From positions 7,049,501 through 7,113,500 of the forward strand of contig NZ_JACHNB010000001.1 of NCBI RefSeq assembly GCF_014205225.1: a DNA stretch of 64,000 bases, in the 5' to 3' direction. This document shows positions 26,824 through 36,322 of this stretch, in pieces. A model generated the notes under the pieces. It was given only the letters and a program-made list of their open reading frames with translations. It did not search any database and had not been told where the DNA came from. The translations under genes and the position numbers were made by a program. This DNA comes from Actinoplanes octamycinicus (GTDB taxonomy: Bacteria > Actinomycetota > Actinomycetes > Mycobacteriales > Micromonosporaceae). How positions within the stretch are numbered: position 1 is the first letter of the stretch; each line of letters opens with the position of its first letter.

Positions 26824-27678
26824 ATGAGCCATCAAAAGATCATCGTTGGGTACGACGGGTCCGCTCCGGCCCGGACGGCGGCCGCCTGGGCGCTGGACCA
26901 TGCCGCTCGCACCGCCTCGCCGGTCGAGTTCCTGTACGCCTTCGAGGAGCCGCTCTGGATGCCGGCGGCGAGCATGGTTCCCGCGCCCGCGGTGCGCCCA
27001 CCGGCCGACCTCGAACAGAGCATCGCCGCCATGTTGGACCAAGTCGTGTCGGCTGCGCGGCGGACACATCCCGGCGTGGACAGCCGAGCTACGACGGTAC
27101 GCGCATACGCCGGGCTGACCCTGATCGATCGGTCCGCCGACGCCGGGTTGATCGTGATCGGCTGCCGCGGGCACAGCGCGGTGGCGGAACTGCTCGGCTC
27201 GGTCAGCGCCGCGGTCAGCGCGCACGCTCGTTGCCCGGTCGTGGTGGTGCGCGGCGACGCCGCCTCCGGCGCGCCGGTCGTCGCCGGCATCGACGGCTCC
27301 GAGACCTCAGCGGAGGTGCTGACCTTCGCCGCCGAGCAGGCCGCCGCCCGCGCGGTGCCGCTGCGGGTGATCGGCGCGTTCGCGCCGGTGACCGCGATCG
27401 GGGAGACCGGCCCGGCCATCGCGCGCTCGGTGAACGCCGAGGAACGCAAGCCGTTCGACGATCTGGTCGGCGAACTGCGCTCGGCACAACCGGGGATCGA
27501 CATCACGGCCGACGCCGTGATCCGGCATCCGGCCGCCGCTTTGACCGAGGCCAGCGCGACGGCGCAACTGCTTGTGGTGGGTAGTCGCGGGCGCGGGGTG
27601 GTGCGAGGTCTGTTGCTCGGTTCGGTGAGCCAGCACCTGCTGCGCCACTCGGCCTGCACCGTGGCCGTGATCCACTGA
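26824..27678 (+). CDS. tandem universal stress protein
   Basis: 284 aa with two UspA domains: KIIVGYDGSAPARTAAAWAL plus GCRGHSAVAELLGSVSAAVS, then VVAGIDGSETSAEVLTFAAE plus GSRGRGVVRGLLLGSVSQHL. It closely resembles the USP at 6324, including HLLRHSACTVAVIH, so the two are recent paralogues. ATP-binding glycines are intact in both domains. The YbdK-like gene follows 53 bp downstream on the same strand. Confidence 0.94.
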   Translation: MSHQKIIVGYDGSAPARTAAAWALDHAARTASPVEFLYAFEEPLWMPAASMVPAPAVRPPADLEQSIAAMLDQVVSAARRTHPGVDSRATTVRAYAGLTLIDRSADAGLIVIGCRGHSAVAELLGSVSAAVSAHARCPVVVVRGDAASGAPVVAGIDGSETSAEVLTFAAEQAAARAVPLRVIGAFAPVTAIGETGPAIARSVNAEERKPFDDLVGELRSAQPGIDITADAVIRHPAAALTEASATAQLLVVGSRGRGVVRGLLLGSVSQHLLRHSACTVAVIH

Positions 27679-27731
27679 CCGGTCTGCCGGACGCCCGAAG
27701 CCGTCCTCGAGAATCGCCAGAGAGAAGCCAC

Positions 27732-28946
27732 ATGATGTCCCACTCTCCGCGGCCGCTGATGGCGGGCCGGTCGGCCGTACCGGAGCCCACCGCCGTGACC
27801 TTCGGGGTGGAGGAGGAGTTTCTCCTGCTCGACCCGCACAGCGGCCGGCCGGTGCCGGCCGGCCCCGCGCTGCTGCACAGGCTGCGCGAGCAACCCGGTC
27901 CACGGGCGGAGCTGATGCGCTATCAAGTGGAGACCACCACCGCCGTCTGTCGCGGCGCCGACGAGCTGCGACGGGAGATCTCCCGGTTGCGGACGCTGGC
28001 CGCGGCCGGCGCTCGATCGCTGGGCTGTGCGCTGGTCGCCAGCGGGATGGCACCTTACGGCGCGCCCGGACTGTCCGCGCTCAGCGATTCACCGCGCTAC
28101 CGGGGCCTGGCGCTGCGGTATCCGGCGCTGACCGCGCAGTTCGGCTGTTGCAGCTGCCATGTCCACGTCGGGGTCGCGACTCGGGACCTCGGCGTCCAGG
28201 TGCTCGCCCGGCTGCGGCCCTGGCTGGCCACTCTGCTGGCGATCAGCGCCAACTCCCCCATCGCCGATGGTCACGACACCGGCTGGGCGAGCCACCGGTA
28301 CTCGGTGGTGGCCCAGTGGCCGACCGGCCGCCCGCCCGGGGAGTGGCAGGACGCCGCCGAATACGATCGCGTGATTCAGCAGCTGCTGCGCCGTGGTGCG
28401 GCGATGGACGAGCGCAGCGTCTATCTGCTCGCCCGCCTGTCGCCGCGCTACCCGACCGTCGAGGTGCGCGTCGCCGACTCCTGCGCCGACGCCGACACGA
28501 CCGTGCTGATCGCCATCCTGGTCCGGGCCCTGGTCGCGGCCGCGGTCACCGAGATCCGGGCGGGGCTGGCCCTGACCCCGGTGCCGTCTCCCCGGCTGGT
28601 CGCCGGATTGCTCGCCGCAGCCCGGAACGGGCTCACCGGCGCGGGCGTGGATCCGATGTCCGGCCGTACGGTGCCGGCCTGGGATCTCGTCGCCGGGCTC
28701 GTCGACCACGTGCGGGGCACGCTCGCCGATCTCGGTGACGCGGAGACCGTCACCGGTCTGCTCGAGCAGCTGCGCCGGCGCGGCACCGGCGCACATCGGC
28801 AGCGCATCCTCTGGACGGGTACCACATCGGCCGCCGAGGTGGTCGCCGGGCTGGCGGCGGTGACCGCCGCCCCACCCACGACGCCCGCTCGCCGGCCGGC
28901 CTCCGGCCACCGATCGCATGCCGGGAGCGGATCCCTGCGGTCCTGA
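27732..28946 (+). CDS. YbdK-type carboxylate-amine ligase (glutamate-cysteine ligase 2 family)
   Basis: 404 aa. The N-terminal signature TFGVEEEFLLLDPHSGRPV, the metal/ATP site CSCHVHVGV and the HRYSVVAQWPTGRPP region mark the GCS2/YbdK family, whose members show weak gamma-glutamylcysteine ligase activity. The last 50 residues are Pro/Arg-rich and probably disordered. Start MMSHS at 27732, after GAGAGAAGCC. It probably shares a transcript with the preceding USP. Its real substrate is unknown; low-molecular-weight thiol or amide synthesis is the family expectation. Confidence 0.88.
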   Translation: MMSHSPRPLMAGRSAVPEPTAVTFGVEEEFLLLDPHSGRPVPAGPALLHRLREQPGPRAELMRYQVETTTAVCRGADELRREISRLRTLAAAGARSLGCALVASGMAPYGAPGLSALSDSPRYRGLALRYPALTAQFGCCSCHVHVGVATRDLGVQVLARLRPWLATLLAISANSPIADGHDTGWASHRYSVVAQWPTGRPPGEWQDAAEYDRVIQQLLRRGAAMDERSVYLLARLSPRYPTVEVRVADSCADADTTVLIAILVRALVAAAVTEIRAGLALTPVPSPRLVAGLLAAARNGLTGAGVDPMSGRTVPAWDLVAGLVDHVRGTLADLGDAETVTGLLEQLRRRGTGAHRQRILWTGTTSAAEVVAGLAAVTAAPPTTPARRPASGHRSHAGSGSLRS

Positions 28947-29001
28947 GATCGCGAGACGGTTGGCCCTGGCGGGCAGGCGTCGCGGAACCGGATGGTGAGG
29001 T

Positions 29002-30378
29002 GTGACCCTCGGACGCCATTTGTCGTCCTCCGCGCTGGCGGACGTGGTGCGGCTGCGCCCCTTCCGGCGGCTGTGGCTGGTGTTCGGGCTGTCGTCGCTG
29101 GGCGATTGGCTCGGACTGCTCGCGACGTCGTCGTTCGCATCGGCTTTGATGGGTTCGCCGGCAGCACAGGGTGCGACGTTCGGCGCGATCATCGCGGTGC
29201 AGCTGCTGCCCTGGCTGGTGCTCGGCCCGTTCGCCGGGGTGCTGGCCGACCGGTTCGATCGCCGGCACACGATGGTGCTCGTCGACCTGGCCCGGTTCCT
29301 GCTGTTCGCCTCTATCCCGGCCGCCGCGCAACTGGTCGATCAGCACGAGATCGTGGTGGCGTGGGCCGCGATCGCGTCGTTCGGCGCGCAGGCCGGAGCG
29401 ATGGTGTGGAACCCGGCCAAGGAGGCCGCCGTCCCGAACCTGCTGCCCCGGGGCCGGCTGGAGACCGCGAACCAGTTGACCATCGTGACGACGTACGGCA
29501 TCACGCCGGTGCTGGCGGCACTGACCTTCGCCGCGACGGCACGCCTGCCGCACGTCGGGCGTACCGGCGCAGCCGCCGTCGCGCTCTACTTCAACGCGCT
29601 GACCTTCCTCGCGTGCGCCACGGTCGTCTTCTTCGGCGTCCGGGAGATCTCCGGCCGGCGCGAGGCGGCCGCTCCGCGTCCCGAATCCTGGTGGGCAGCG
29701 TTGCGCACCGGATGGCGTTACCTGACCGCGACACCGCTGTTGCGCGGGCTGCTCGCCGGGCTGCTCGGCGCGTTCGCCGGCGCCGGGATCGTGGTCGGCG
29801 GCGCCCGGTTCTACAGCCGGTCGCTCGGCGGCGGGGACGCCACCTTCGGGCTGTTGTTCGCCGGACTGTTCGTCGGCTTCGGCCTCGGCGTCGTGGCCGG
29901 CCCGCGGCTCGCCGGCCGGCTGTCCCGGCATCTGCTGTTCGGGCTGGCGGTACAGGTGGCGGGACTGGCCGTGGTGGCGCTGGCGATGATGCCGCGACTG
30001 ACCGCGGCGCTGGGAGCCGTCCTGGTCGTCGGCTTCGGGGCGGGTCTGGCGCTGCTGTGCGGCGTCACCCTCATCGGCGCCGAGGTGGACGACGGCGTAC
30101 GCGGCAGGGTCTTCGCCTTCGTGCAGACCTCGGCACGAGCGATGCTGTTGCTGGCCATCGCTCTGTCCAGCGCCCTCGCCGGCGCCGGCGAGAACTGGCA
30201 GATGGTGCTCGGGCCGGTAGCCGTCCCGGCGGACTCCAGCCGGATGCTGTTCACGCTGGCCGGGATCGGTGCCGCCATCGTCGGAACGGTCGCGGTCAGG
30301 CAGATGACCAGTCAGGACGACGTTGCGATCCGCCGGGAGCTGCGCCGAGCGTTCGAGCACCCGGCGAAACGTCACTGA
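29002..30378 (+). CDS. MFS transporter
   Basis: 458 aa from GTG 29002 (GGTGAGG just upstream), with 10-12 membrane helices. Signature loop between helices 2 and 3: GPFAGVLADRFDRRHTMVLV. The second half starts after LRTGWRYLTATPLLRGLLAG, typical of the MFS_3/enterobactin-exporter-like group. The substrate is not readable. It follows the YbdK gene by 55 bp and may export a product of the locus. Convergent with the STAS-ATPase gene. Confidence 0.87.
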   Translation: MTLGRHLSSSALADVVRLRPFRRLWLVFGLSSLGDWLGLLATSSFASALMGSPAAQGATFGAIIAVQLLPWLVLGPFAGVLADRFDRRHTMVLVDLARFLLFASIPAAAQLVDQHEIVVAWAAIASFGAQAGAMVWNPAKEAAVPNLLPRGRLETANQLTIVTTYGITPVLAALTFAATARLPHVGRTGAAAVALYFNALTFLACATVVFFGVREISGRREAAAPRPESWWAALRTGWRYLTATPLLRGLLAGLLGAFAGAGIVVGGARFYSRSLGGGDATFGLLFAGLFVGFGLGVVAGPRLAGRLSRHLLFGLAVQVAGLAVVALAMMPRLTAALGAVLVVGFGAGLALLCGVTLIGAEVDDGVRGRVFAFVQTSARAMLLLAIALSSALAGAGENWQMVLGPVAVPADSSRMLFTLAGIGAAIVGTVAVRQMTSQDDVAIRRELRRAFEHPAKRH

Positions 30379-30503
30379 CCGGCTGGCAAGCCACTGTCAT
30401 TCCCGCAGTCCCGCCGACTGTCGGCCCTGGACACCGCAGCCGCGCTCCGCTACACAGGGTTGCGGCAACGTCACTTCGGACATCGCATGCTGGCCTCGTG
30501 CCG

Positions 30504-31244
30504 TCACCGGTCATGGGCGACGATCAGGACCCAGACGACTTTGCCGCTACGTGTGCGGGTGACACCGTAATGCGTACCGGCAGCGGCGATGATCCGCATC
30601 CCCCGCCCGGTGCCTCCGGGCATGATCGCGTTTGTCACCGGCGGCTCCTTGATCACGGAGGGCATCGCCCCGCTGCCATCGCTGACCGCGATGCGCAAGA
30701 AGCGGCCGGTGTATCCGAGCATCAGATCAAAATCGGTGCCGGCATGAACGATGGCGTTGCTGGCCAGTTCGGAGGCGACCAGTTGGGCAGGATCACGCAG
30801 ATGCCGCAGTCCCCAGCTCCAACAGGCGTCGCCGACGATTGATCGGGCCTCGCCGGCGCTTGCCGGCACCGGCGGAAACCGTTTTTTGATCCAGCGCGGG
30901 ACGTAGGCGTGCACCGCCAGCAGAGCCTGCGACCGCTGCTCGTAGAGCGCCACGAAACTGCGGAACTTCGCCAGGTGGCCACGGATCTCGCTGTTGGCGG
31001 TGCACAAGAGCAACGGCACTCCCCAGTTCTCCTGGGCCTTGAAGGTCGCCGTGGCGACCATGCTGCCGAACAACGGGTCGGCGTGGTGCAACTCGGAAAG
31101 GTCCACGACAACCGCCACTGGGCACTGTGCGGCCGCCTTGGCGATGCTGTTGCGGCAAGCCGGAAGGCCGGCCTTCGTCAGGTCACCGACCAGTCGCACG
31201 GTGGTGACGCCTGACTCGAGTGACTGTTCCGTGATCGTCTTCAT
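30504..31244 (-). CDS. STAS domain fused to an RsbW-type ATPase domain (paralogue 2)
   Basis: 246 aa from ATG 31244 (GGGTGGACG upstream). Residues 8-105 are STAS-like (VTTVRLVGDLTKAGLPACRN, VAVVVDLSELHHADPLFGSM); the phospho-Ser position is occupied by DPLF, so it lacks the usual switch residue. Residues 125-246 form a GHKL ATPase with N-box SELASNAIVHAGTDF, VSDGSG and the lid GGTGRGMRIIAA. Highly similar in layout to 46785 and more distantly to 7489. Probably binds anti-sigma or STAS partners; target unknown. Confidence 0.85.
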   Translation of the reverse strand: MKTITEQSLESGVTTVRLVGDLTKAGLPACRNSIAKAAAQCPVAVVVDLSELHHADPLFGSMVATATFKAQENWGVPLLLCTANSEIRGHLAKFRSFVALYEQRSQALLAVHAYVPRWIKKRFPPVPASAGEARSIVGDACWSWGLRHLRDPAQLVASELASNAIVHAGTDFDLMLGYTGRFLRIAVSDGSGAMPSVIKEPPVTNAIMPGGTGRGMRIIAAAGTHYGVTRTRSGKVVWVLIVAHDR

Positions 31245-31931
31245 CGTCCACCCTTCACCGCAGCAGCGACTCAGCCGCCGATCGAGTCCGGCACGTCATC
31301 CACATCGGGTCCTCGCACCCGCTCCACGCAACGCCTCGCCGTGACAGATCACAACCCCCAAAGCGGACGAAACTACTTCGGCGGGACCCTGTCGCTCGGC
31401 GCGCTCACCGCTCATCCGGTTGTTCCGCAGCTACGGCACGACCGTGGCCCTGGGGTACGCCGTCTAACCTGAGGCTGTCCTTGATCTGACACTCGCCAAC
31501 GGTCCGCCAGAGGATCAGGCTCTTGCGCTGCCGCGGCCAGAAAGCTGAGCGGTGCGGTGCCTTACCACCTGGACGTCTGAGGTGTCGATCGACGTCGAGG
31601 GACCGCCTCTGAACATCCGTCGACGCCGCATACCGGGCGAAGCCAGCGGTGAAGTGACCTACTCGCGCGGTCCTCCAGGGACCTTCGGCCTGACTCAGGG
31701 GGAATTTCGACTCCGCCGATCAAGGATCAGTTGGGCCAGGGTCATCACTGGCGATGCTCGACCGATCCAGCCGGTCAACGGCGCCCGGCTGGATACCCCG
31801 CCGTCGAGGGGCCGACATCGTGACTGGCGAAGGCCCGTGCGACGCGGAACCCGGGCGGCATCGGCACGATGCCGCCCGGGCCTGACATCTCCGCCACCAG
31901 CAATGCCGGCACTCAGCTGCGCCATGGCGGA
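31245..31931. other. 687-bp gap with no supported gene
   Basis: Open frames here (for example 31552-32100 on the plus strand) are Arg/Ser-rich shadows, and none has a ribosome-binding site or recognisable motif. The part next to 31244 should hold the STAS-ATPase promoter. I see no repeat, RNA or box. Confidence 0.5.
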
Positions 31932-32543
31932 TCACTGCGATGGTGAGGAGCCGTCACCCTCCAGTCGTTTCACGGCCTCCGAAACACTGGCAGGGTCCAA
32001 GGCGACAACAGCCTCCGCCAGCCCTTCGCGAATCTTCGCGGTCCGATCACTGCCGACGAGGGCGAGCAACGCTGCCACCGGCCGATTCTCGGCCAGGTAG
32101 GAGGCGGTGAAGGTATGGATGCCTCGTTCGAGGGCTGCCTCGGCGAGAATTTCGACCAGGGCGGTGGCCAGCCCGATGCGCCGCCATCGCGGATCCACCG
32201 CCACAGCGATCTCAGCGCTGGCTTCACCCGTCGCCTCGTACCGAGCGACGGCGATCCCGTCCCCCGTCTCCGGATCCCCGGCGACTAGGGCGAACCGCTT
32301 GTGATAGTCAACGGTGCAGAGGTAGGTCAGCAGGGCCGGCGTCAGCGGCGGTGGTGATCCCAGGAAACGGCGGTACAGGGTGTCGGCATCAGCGGCGAGA
32401 ATGGCGCACGCGAGTGGGAACCGGTCCGCCGGAACGATCGGGCGAATCTGCGCCAGTCGCCCTCCCGCGAGCCGCAGCTCTCGCTCATAACCGCCCGGGT
32501 AACCCGGTGGCACCTCAGCGGGATGGCTCACAAACGGCTTCAT
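31932..32543 (-). CDS. GNAT-family acetyltransferase
   Basis: 203 aa from ATG 32543 (MKPFVSHPAEVPPG). The N-terminal QIRPIVPADRFPLACAILAA and DTLYRRFLGSPPPLT resemble the Pat-type GNAT proteins of actinobacteria. The acetyl-CoA loop reads VDPRWRRIGLATALVEILAE (R/Q-x-x-G-x-A variant), followed by FTASYLAENRPVAALL. No cNMP-binding domain is attached. It could acetylate a protein lysine or a small amine. A weak DevR-like box lies about 40 bp upstream. Confidence 0.83.
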   Translation of the reverse strand: MKPFVSHPAEVPPGYPGGYERELRLAGGRLAQIRPIVPADRFPLACAILAADADTLYRRFLGSPPPLTPALLTYLCTVDYHKRFALVAGDPETGDGIAVARYEATGEASAEIAVAVDPRWRRIGLATALVEILAEAALERGIHTFTASYLAENRPVAALLALVGSDRTAKIREGLAEAVVALDPASVSEAVKRLEGDGSSPSQ

Positions 32544-32581
32544 CGGACTCCAGGATGACGGCCACAAGCCGAGTACGCCAC

Positions 32582-32595
32582 GGGCCGAGATACCC
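32582..32595 (-). promoter_or_regulatory. weak DevR/OsdR-like box upstream of GNAT gene
   Basis: GGGCC-GAGA-TACCC: the right arm matches only partly, so this may be chance. The position, about 40 bp upstream of the start, is suitable. Confidence 0.25.
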
Positions 32596-32800
32596 GAACC
32601 ACCGCAACCCGGCAGAGCTGTTGGACCCGACAGCCGGTCGCCCGGACGTCCCACTCGGCGCCTCAACGAGGGGTCGTCCATCCATGTCGGCGTGGGACGT
32701 CCGGCCCTGACAGCCACACACCCGGCGCCGGACTCTGGAGGCAGGCACGCGTCGCGGCGGGCTCTCCCTCCGCGTCGGCACGTGCGGGAGGAGATTTCCG

Positions 32801-33646
32801 ATGAGTACCCTCACTCTTACCTTGATCATCGTGGCTGCCGTGGCGGTGCTGCTGCTCGTCCTGTCGGTGCGGATCGTGAAACAGTTCGAGCGCGGCGTGG
32901 TCTTCCGGCTCGGCCGGGTCGTCGGCGCCCGCGATCCGGGCCTGCGCTTCCTCATCCCGATCGTCGACGTCATGCATCGCGTCTCGCTGCGCATCGTCAC
33001 CATGCCGATCCAGTCGCAGGGCATCATCACCCGCGACAACGTCAGCGTCGACGTCTCCGCCGTCGCGTACTTCCGCGTCGTCGACGCGATCAAGTCCGTC
33101 GTCGCGATCGAGAACGTCCGGGCGGCGATCAACCAGATCGCCCAGACCACGCTGCGCAAAGTCGTCGGGCGGCACAGCCTGGACGAGACCCTCTCCGAGA
33201 CCGACCGGATCAACGACGACATCCGCATGATCCTCGACGTCACCACCGTCGACTGGGGCGTCGAGGTCACCCTGGTCGAGCTCAAGGACATCCAGCTGCC
33301 CGACGCGATGAAACGGGCGATGGCCAAGCAGGCCGAGGCCGAGCGGGAAAAGCGGGCGAAGATCATCAACGCGGAAGGCGAATCGCTGGCCGCCGCCGCA
33401 CTCGGCGACGCGTCCGACACCATGATGGCTCACCCTCTCGCCCTGCAACTTCGCAACCTGCAGTCGCTGGTCGAGATCGGCGTCGACAAGAACACCACCG
33501 TGGTCTTCCCCGCGCCGCTGATGAGCACCATCGGCGAGCTCGGAAACTTCCTCACCCACGAGTCGGAGGCCAGCCACCGGCCCGCGCCGGCGGCGCCGGC
33601 CACCAACGGCGGAAGCGCGCCCCCGCCGGCTCCGGCCCGATCGTGA
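32801..33646 (+). CDS. stomatin/SPFH-family membrane protein (slipin)
   Basis: 281 aa. N-terminal hydrophobic hairpin ([20 protein letters not shown]), then an SPFH domain: [59 protein letters not shown]. The helical [17 protein letters not shown] segment is typical of slipins, and the tail is Pro/Ala-rich. It forms oligomeric membrane microdomain scaffolds. Ribosome-binding site GGGAGGAG before ATG 32801. No NfeD partner gene is adjacent. A USP gene follows after 61 bp, probably in one transcript. Confidence 0.92.
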   Translation: MSTLTLTLIIVAAVAVLLLVLSVRIVKQFERGVVFRLGRVVGARDPGLRFLIPIVDVMHRVSLRIVTMPIQSQGIITRDNVSVDVSAVAYFRVVDAIKSVVAIENVRAAINQIAQTTLRKVVGRHSLDETLSETDRINDDIRMILDVTTVDWGVEVTLVELKDIQLPDAMKRAMAKQAEAEREKRAKIINAEGESLAAAALGDASDTMMAHPLALQLRNLQSLVEIGVDKNTTVVFPAPLMSTIGELGNFLTHESEASHRPAPAAPATNGGSAPPPAPARS

Positions 33647-33707
33647 CCGTAGATGACTCTCCTGATCTCAACGGTCCAGGAACGGAACGCACACCGGAAG
33701 GTGACCG

Positions 33708-34574
33708 ATGAACAGCATGGGACCGGTCCTGGTCGGCACCGACGGCTCCGCCCCGGCCCAGGCCGCAGTCCGCTGGGCCGCGGTGGAGTCCCAGCGCCGC
33801 GACGTGCCCTTGACCATTCTCAACGCCTACGACCCCACCTGGGCCGGTACGCCCGGACTACCCCGCCGGGATCTCACCGGCGCCGCCGATCTCGCCGAAG
33901 CTGTCGTGGCGGAAGCCCGCGCCGAGATCAGCACGCTGGCACCCGCCGTGACCGTGCACACCGTCGTCGTGCCCGGCGACCCGGCTGCCGTGCTCCTCGA
34001 ACACGGCCAGGACGCCGGCCTTCTGGTCGTCGGGCATCGCGGCCGTGGTGGCTTCACCAGCCTCATGCTTGGCTCGGTCAGCTCCCGGGTGTCGACCCAC
34101 TCGCGCTGCACCACGGTAGTGGTACGCGGCCGGGTACTGGCCATCGACGGTCCGGTTATCGTCGGCGTGGACAGTTCCGCAGGCAGCCGCCTGGCCATCG
34201 GTGCCGCATTCGACGCCGCTCGCCGTCGGCACACGCCGGTGCTCGCCGTGCACGCCTACGCCACGCCATTGCCGCCGGTCGGACCGGGCCTCGCCCCTAT
34301 CCCGCCGCCGGACCTCGACGAACTCGCGAAAACGCATGCCGGCACGGTGGAACGCCTGCTCGCCGAGTGGATCGACCGGTTCCCCGACGTGCCGGTGCAG
34401 GCCCAGATCGCCACCGGAACGGCTGCCGGGCTGCTCGTCGGCGCCTCGCACCACGCCCAACTGGTAGTGGTCGGCAGCCACGGTCACGGCACGGTGACCG
34501 GAATACTGCTGGGTTCGGTCGGCCAGCAGTTGCTGCACCACGCGGACTGTCCGATCCTGATCGCCCGGGAGTGA
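33708..34574 (+). CDS. tandem universal stress protein
   Basis: 288 aa, two UspA domains: VLVGTDGSAPAQAAVRWAAV with GHRGRGGFTSLMLGSVSSRV, then VIVGVDSSAGSRLAIGAAFD with GSHGHGTVTGILLGSVGQQL and HHADCPILIARE. Both nucleotide-binding loops are intact. More divergent from the 6324/26824 pair and nearer the canonical actinobacterial USP. Start ATG 33708 follows GGAAGGTGACC. Likely co-transcribed with the stomatin gene. Confidence 0.93.
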   Translation: MNSMGPVLVGTDGSAPAQAAVRWAAVESQRRDVPLTILNAYDPTWAGTPGLPRRDLTGAADLAEAVVAEARAEISTLAPAVTVHTVVVPGDPAAVLLEHGQDAGLLVVGHRGRGGFTSLMLGSVSSRVSTHSRCTTVVVRGRVLAIDGPVIVGVDSSAGSRLAIGAAFDAARRRHTPVLAVHAYATPLPPVGPGLAPIPPPDLDELAKTHAGTVERLLAEWIDRFPDVPVQAQIATGTAAGLLVGASHHAQLVVVGSHGHGTVTGILLGSVGQQLLHHADCPILIARE

Positions 34575-35108
34575 TTGGGTTGCAGCAGTAACAGCCGGCC
34601 CACCGTGGCGCTGCGCGTGTCGGAAGGAGGCGGTCAAGGACGCTGGTGGCCCGCATCCGCGGGACTTTCGCCCCTTCCTGTCGCCGGCGTTTGGATCTTC
34701 GCTCCTCGGGCGGAGCAGGCAGAGCGTTCCGCCGAGTCTTGACGGACCTTCCGATAGCCATGGCGCGGCATGCATTTCGCAACATTCGCGGCACCGAACG
34801 TAGATTGCGGAATCACCGCGCGTCACACGAACGCCGAATAATCGACCCGGGCAAGTTTCGTAGCGGGATCGAACGCCGGTTCGCGCAGGCGAGCAACCCT
34901 TGCGTCAGTCGGAGAAATTTGCCAGGATGGCTTTCGTCATTGCCAGGAACGGACACCAAAAGTACATGCGAGCGTCGAACTGGTCGGAGCCGCGAGGAAT
35001 GCCGACGCCGCAGACATTCGTTGCCGCCCGGTTACGGAAAGGACGCCATCACCGACGATAAGGTGCATTGGCGCGATTGGCAGTACTGACCACCGAAAGG
35101 AAGCCTCT
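34575..35108 (+). other. 534-bp gap containing a DevR-like box but no clear gene
   Basis: A frame open from 34646 to 35089 is Arg-rich without motifs and looks non-coding. The box at 34661-34674 lies 435 bp from the next start, so it may drive a small RNA, a missed short ORF or a long leader. The last 20 bp carry GAAAGGAAG, the ribosome-binding site of the FtsX-like gene. Confidence 0.5.
34661..34674 (+). promoter_or_regulatory. DevR/OsdR-like box without an obvious gene
   Basis: GGGAC-TTTC-GCCCC: left arm perfect, right arm one mismatch. It is 87 bp after the USP stop. Confidence 0.4.
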
Positions 35109-35996
35109 GTGCGCTGGCAGTATCTCTTCACCGAGACGGTCAGATTTCTGCGGCGCCATCTTCTCCTGTCCTTTGCCGCCTTGGCGACGGCCACCGTGGC
35201 ACTGACTCTGCTGGCGGGCAGTCTGGCCACGTATCTGGAAGTCGACGCGATGAGAGGCGCGCACCGACACACCGACGTCACGATCCAGTTGACCCCGGAT
35301 GTCCGGGACGACCAGCGCACCGCTGTCGCCGCGGCCCTACAGTCGAACCCCGCGGTGGCTGCCGTCCGCTTCGAAAGCAACCAGGAGGCGCTGCGGCGTC
35401 TTCAGAACCAATGGGGCGACTCACCGGAGCTGGTCGATGCGGCGCGGCGGCAACTCACGGATTCCTTCCAGGTGCAACTCACTACCTCCGGACAATACGA
35501 TGCTCTCACCACGCAGCTGGGCAATCGTGCCGGTATTCAGCAGGTCATCGACCAACGCAATGACGTCGCTCAGGCCACGGCGCATCTTACTGCGATTCGG
35601 ACCGGCGCCCTGGTGACGGCATTACTGATGGCGGTCGCGGCGGCATTCCTGATCGGCACCATGAGCCGGGCCACGGCACATGTCAGGCAGGACGAATTCG
35701 CCATCATGAGGCTCGTTGGCGCATCCAACTGGTATGTACGGGCGCCCTTCGTGCTTGGGTCGGCCGTCATCGGCATGATCGCCGCACTGCTCGGCCTGAC
35801 CGCTTTGGAGATGGGGAAGTCACTTCTTCAGAACAGCTATACCGGGGAATTCGCATTGCTCCTGGTGCCACTACCGGACAACAGCGTTCTCATCTTGGCG
35901 CTGGTGACGGGAGTCACGGGCGCCGCCCTGACCGGCACCATGTCCTTGATCGCCACTCGCCCGCCCCGCCGATCACACGACGCGATCCTCGGGTGA
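35109..35996 (+). CDS. FtsX-like permease (orphan)
   Basis: 295 aa from GTG 35109. Layout of FtsX: cytoplasmic start RWQYLFTETVRFLRRHLLLS, one membrane helix, an extracellular domain of about 120 residues (DVTIQLTPDVRDDQRTAVAA, SNPAVAAVRFESNQEALRRL), then three membrane helices with EFAIMRLVGASNWYVRAPFV. FtsX normally pairs with the ATPase FtsE to activate cell-wall hydrolases; no ftsE is adjacent, so this is probably a second copy. The local GC is slightly lower than that of its neighbours. Confidence 0.85.
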   Translation: MRWQYLFTETVRFLRRHLLLSFAALATATVALTLLAGSLATYLEVDAMRGAHRHTDVTIQLTPDVRDDQRTAVAAALQSNPAVAAVRFESNQEALRRLQNQWGDSPELVDAARRQLTDSFQVQLTTSGQYDALTTQLGNRAGIQQVIDQRNDVAQATAHLTAIRTGALVTALLMAVAAAFLIGTMSRATAHVRQDEFAIMRLVGASNWYVRAPFVLGSAVIGMIAALLGLTALEMGKSLLQNSYTGEFALLLVPLPDNSVLILALVTGVTGAALTGTMSLIATRPPRRSHDAILG

Positions 35997-36009
35997 TGAC
36001 TCGACGAAC

Positions 36010-36316
36010 AGCGGCGAGCCTAGATAGTTGACTCGCACCTCTCAGCTCCGCCGATCGGCACTGCGATCTGTCCGGACCCGCCGCCGACGCGAACGTGAGG
36101 TCCAGGCCGGATCCGTCGCCGGGCAGAGCGGGCACGTCCAGCACGCTGCCGTCGCTGAACGTAAGCCGCCCGCCGGTGATCCGGTCGCTCGGGTTCGGGC
36201 GGTCATAGAGCACGACGCGCCCCACGGTGTGCGACTCACCCCAAGTGAGCGGCAGCCAGCTGCCCGCCTTGCCACCGACGGTGGCCCCCTGTGGGCTGAC
36301 GGCTCCACCGTCATGA
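36010..36316 (-). pseudogene. fragment of a secreted discoidin-like (DUF7402-type) domain
   Basis: The minus-strand frame reads SPQGATVGGKAGSWLPLTWG, then VVLYDRPNPSDRITGGRLTF and SDGSVLDVPALPGDGSGLDL. This is the pattern of carbohydrate-binding-like domains at the ends of secreted glycan enzymes (LYDRPN, LTFSDGS). It has no start or signal and no complete gene around it. Probably the leftover of a larger secreted protein. Confidence 0.5.
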
Positions 36317-36322
36317 GGAAGG

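Noticed and set aside
28750..30375. Minus-strand frame of 541 codons opposite the MFS gene
   Set aside because: No membrane or domain features; the plus-strand MFS reading is clear.
31552..32100. 182-codon plus-strand frame
   Set aside because: Runs antisense into the GNAT gene, has no ribosome-binding site and shows no recognisable segment.
34646..35089. 147-codon plus-strand frame in the gap before the FtsX-like gene
   Set aside because: Arg-rich, low-complexity translation without motif or good start context.
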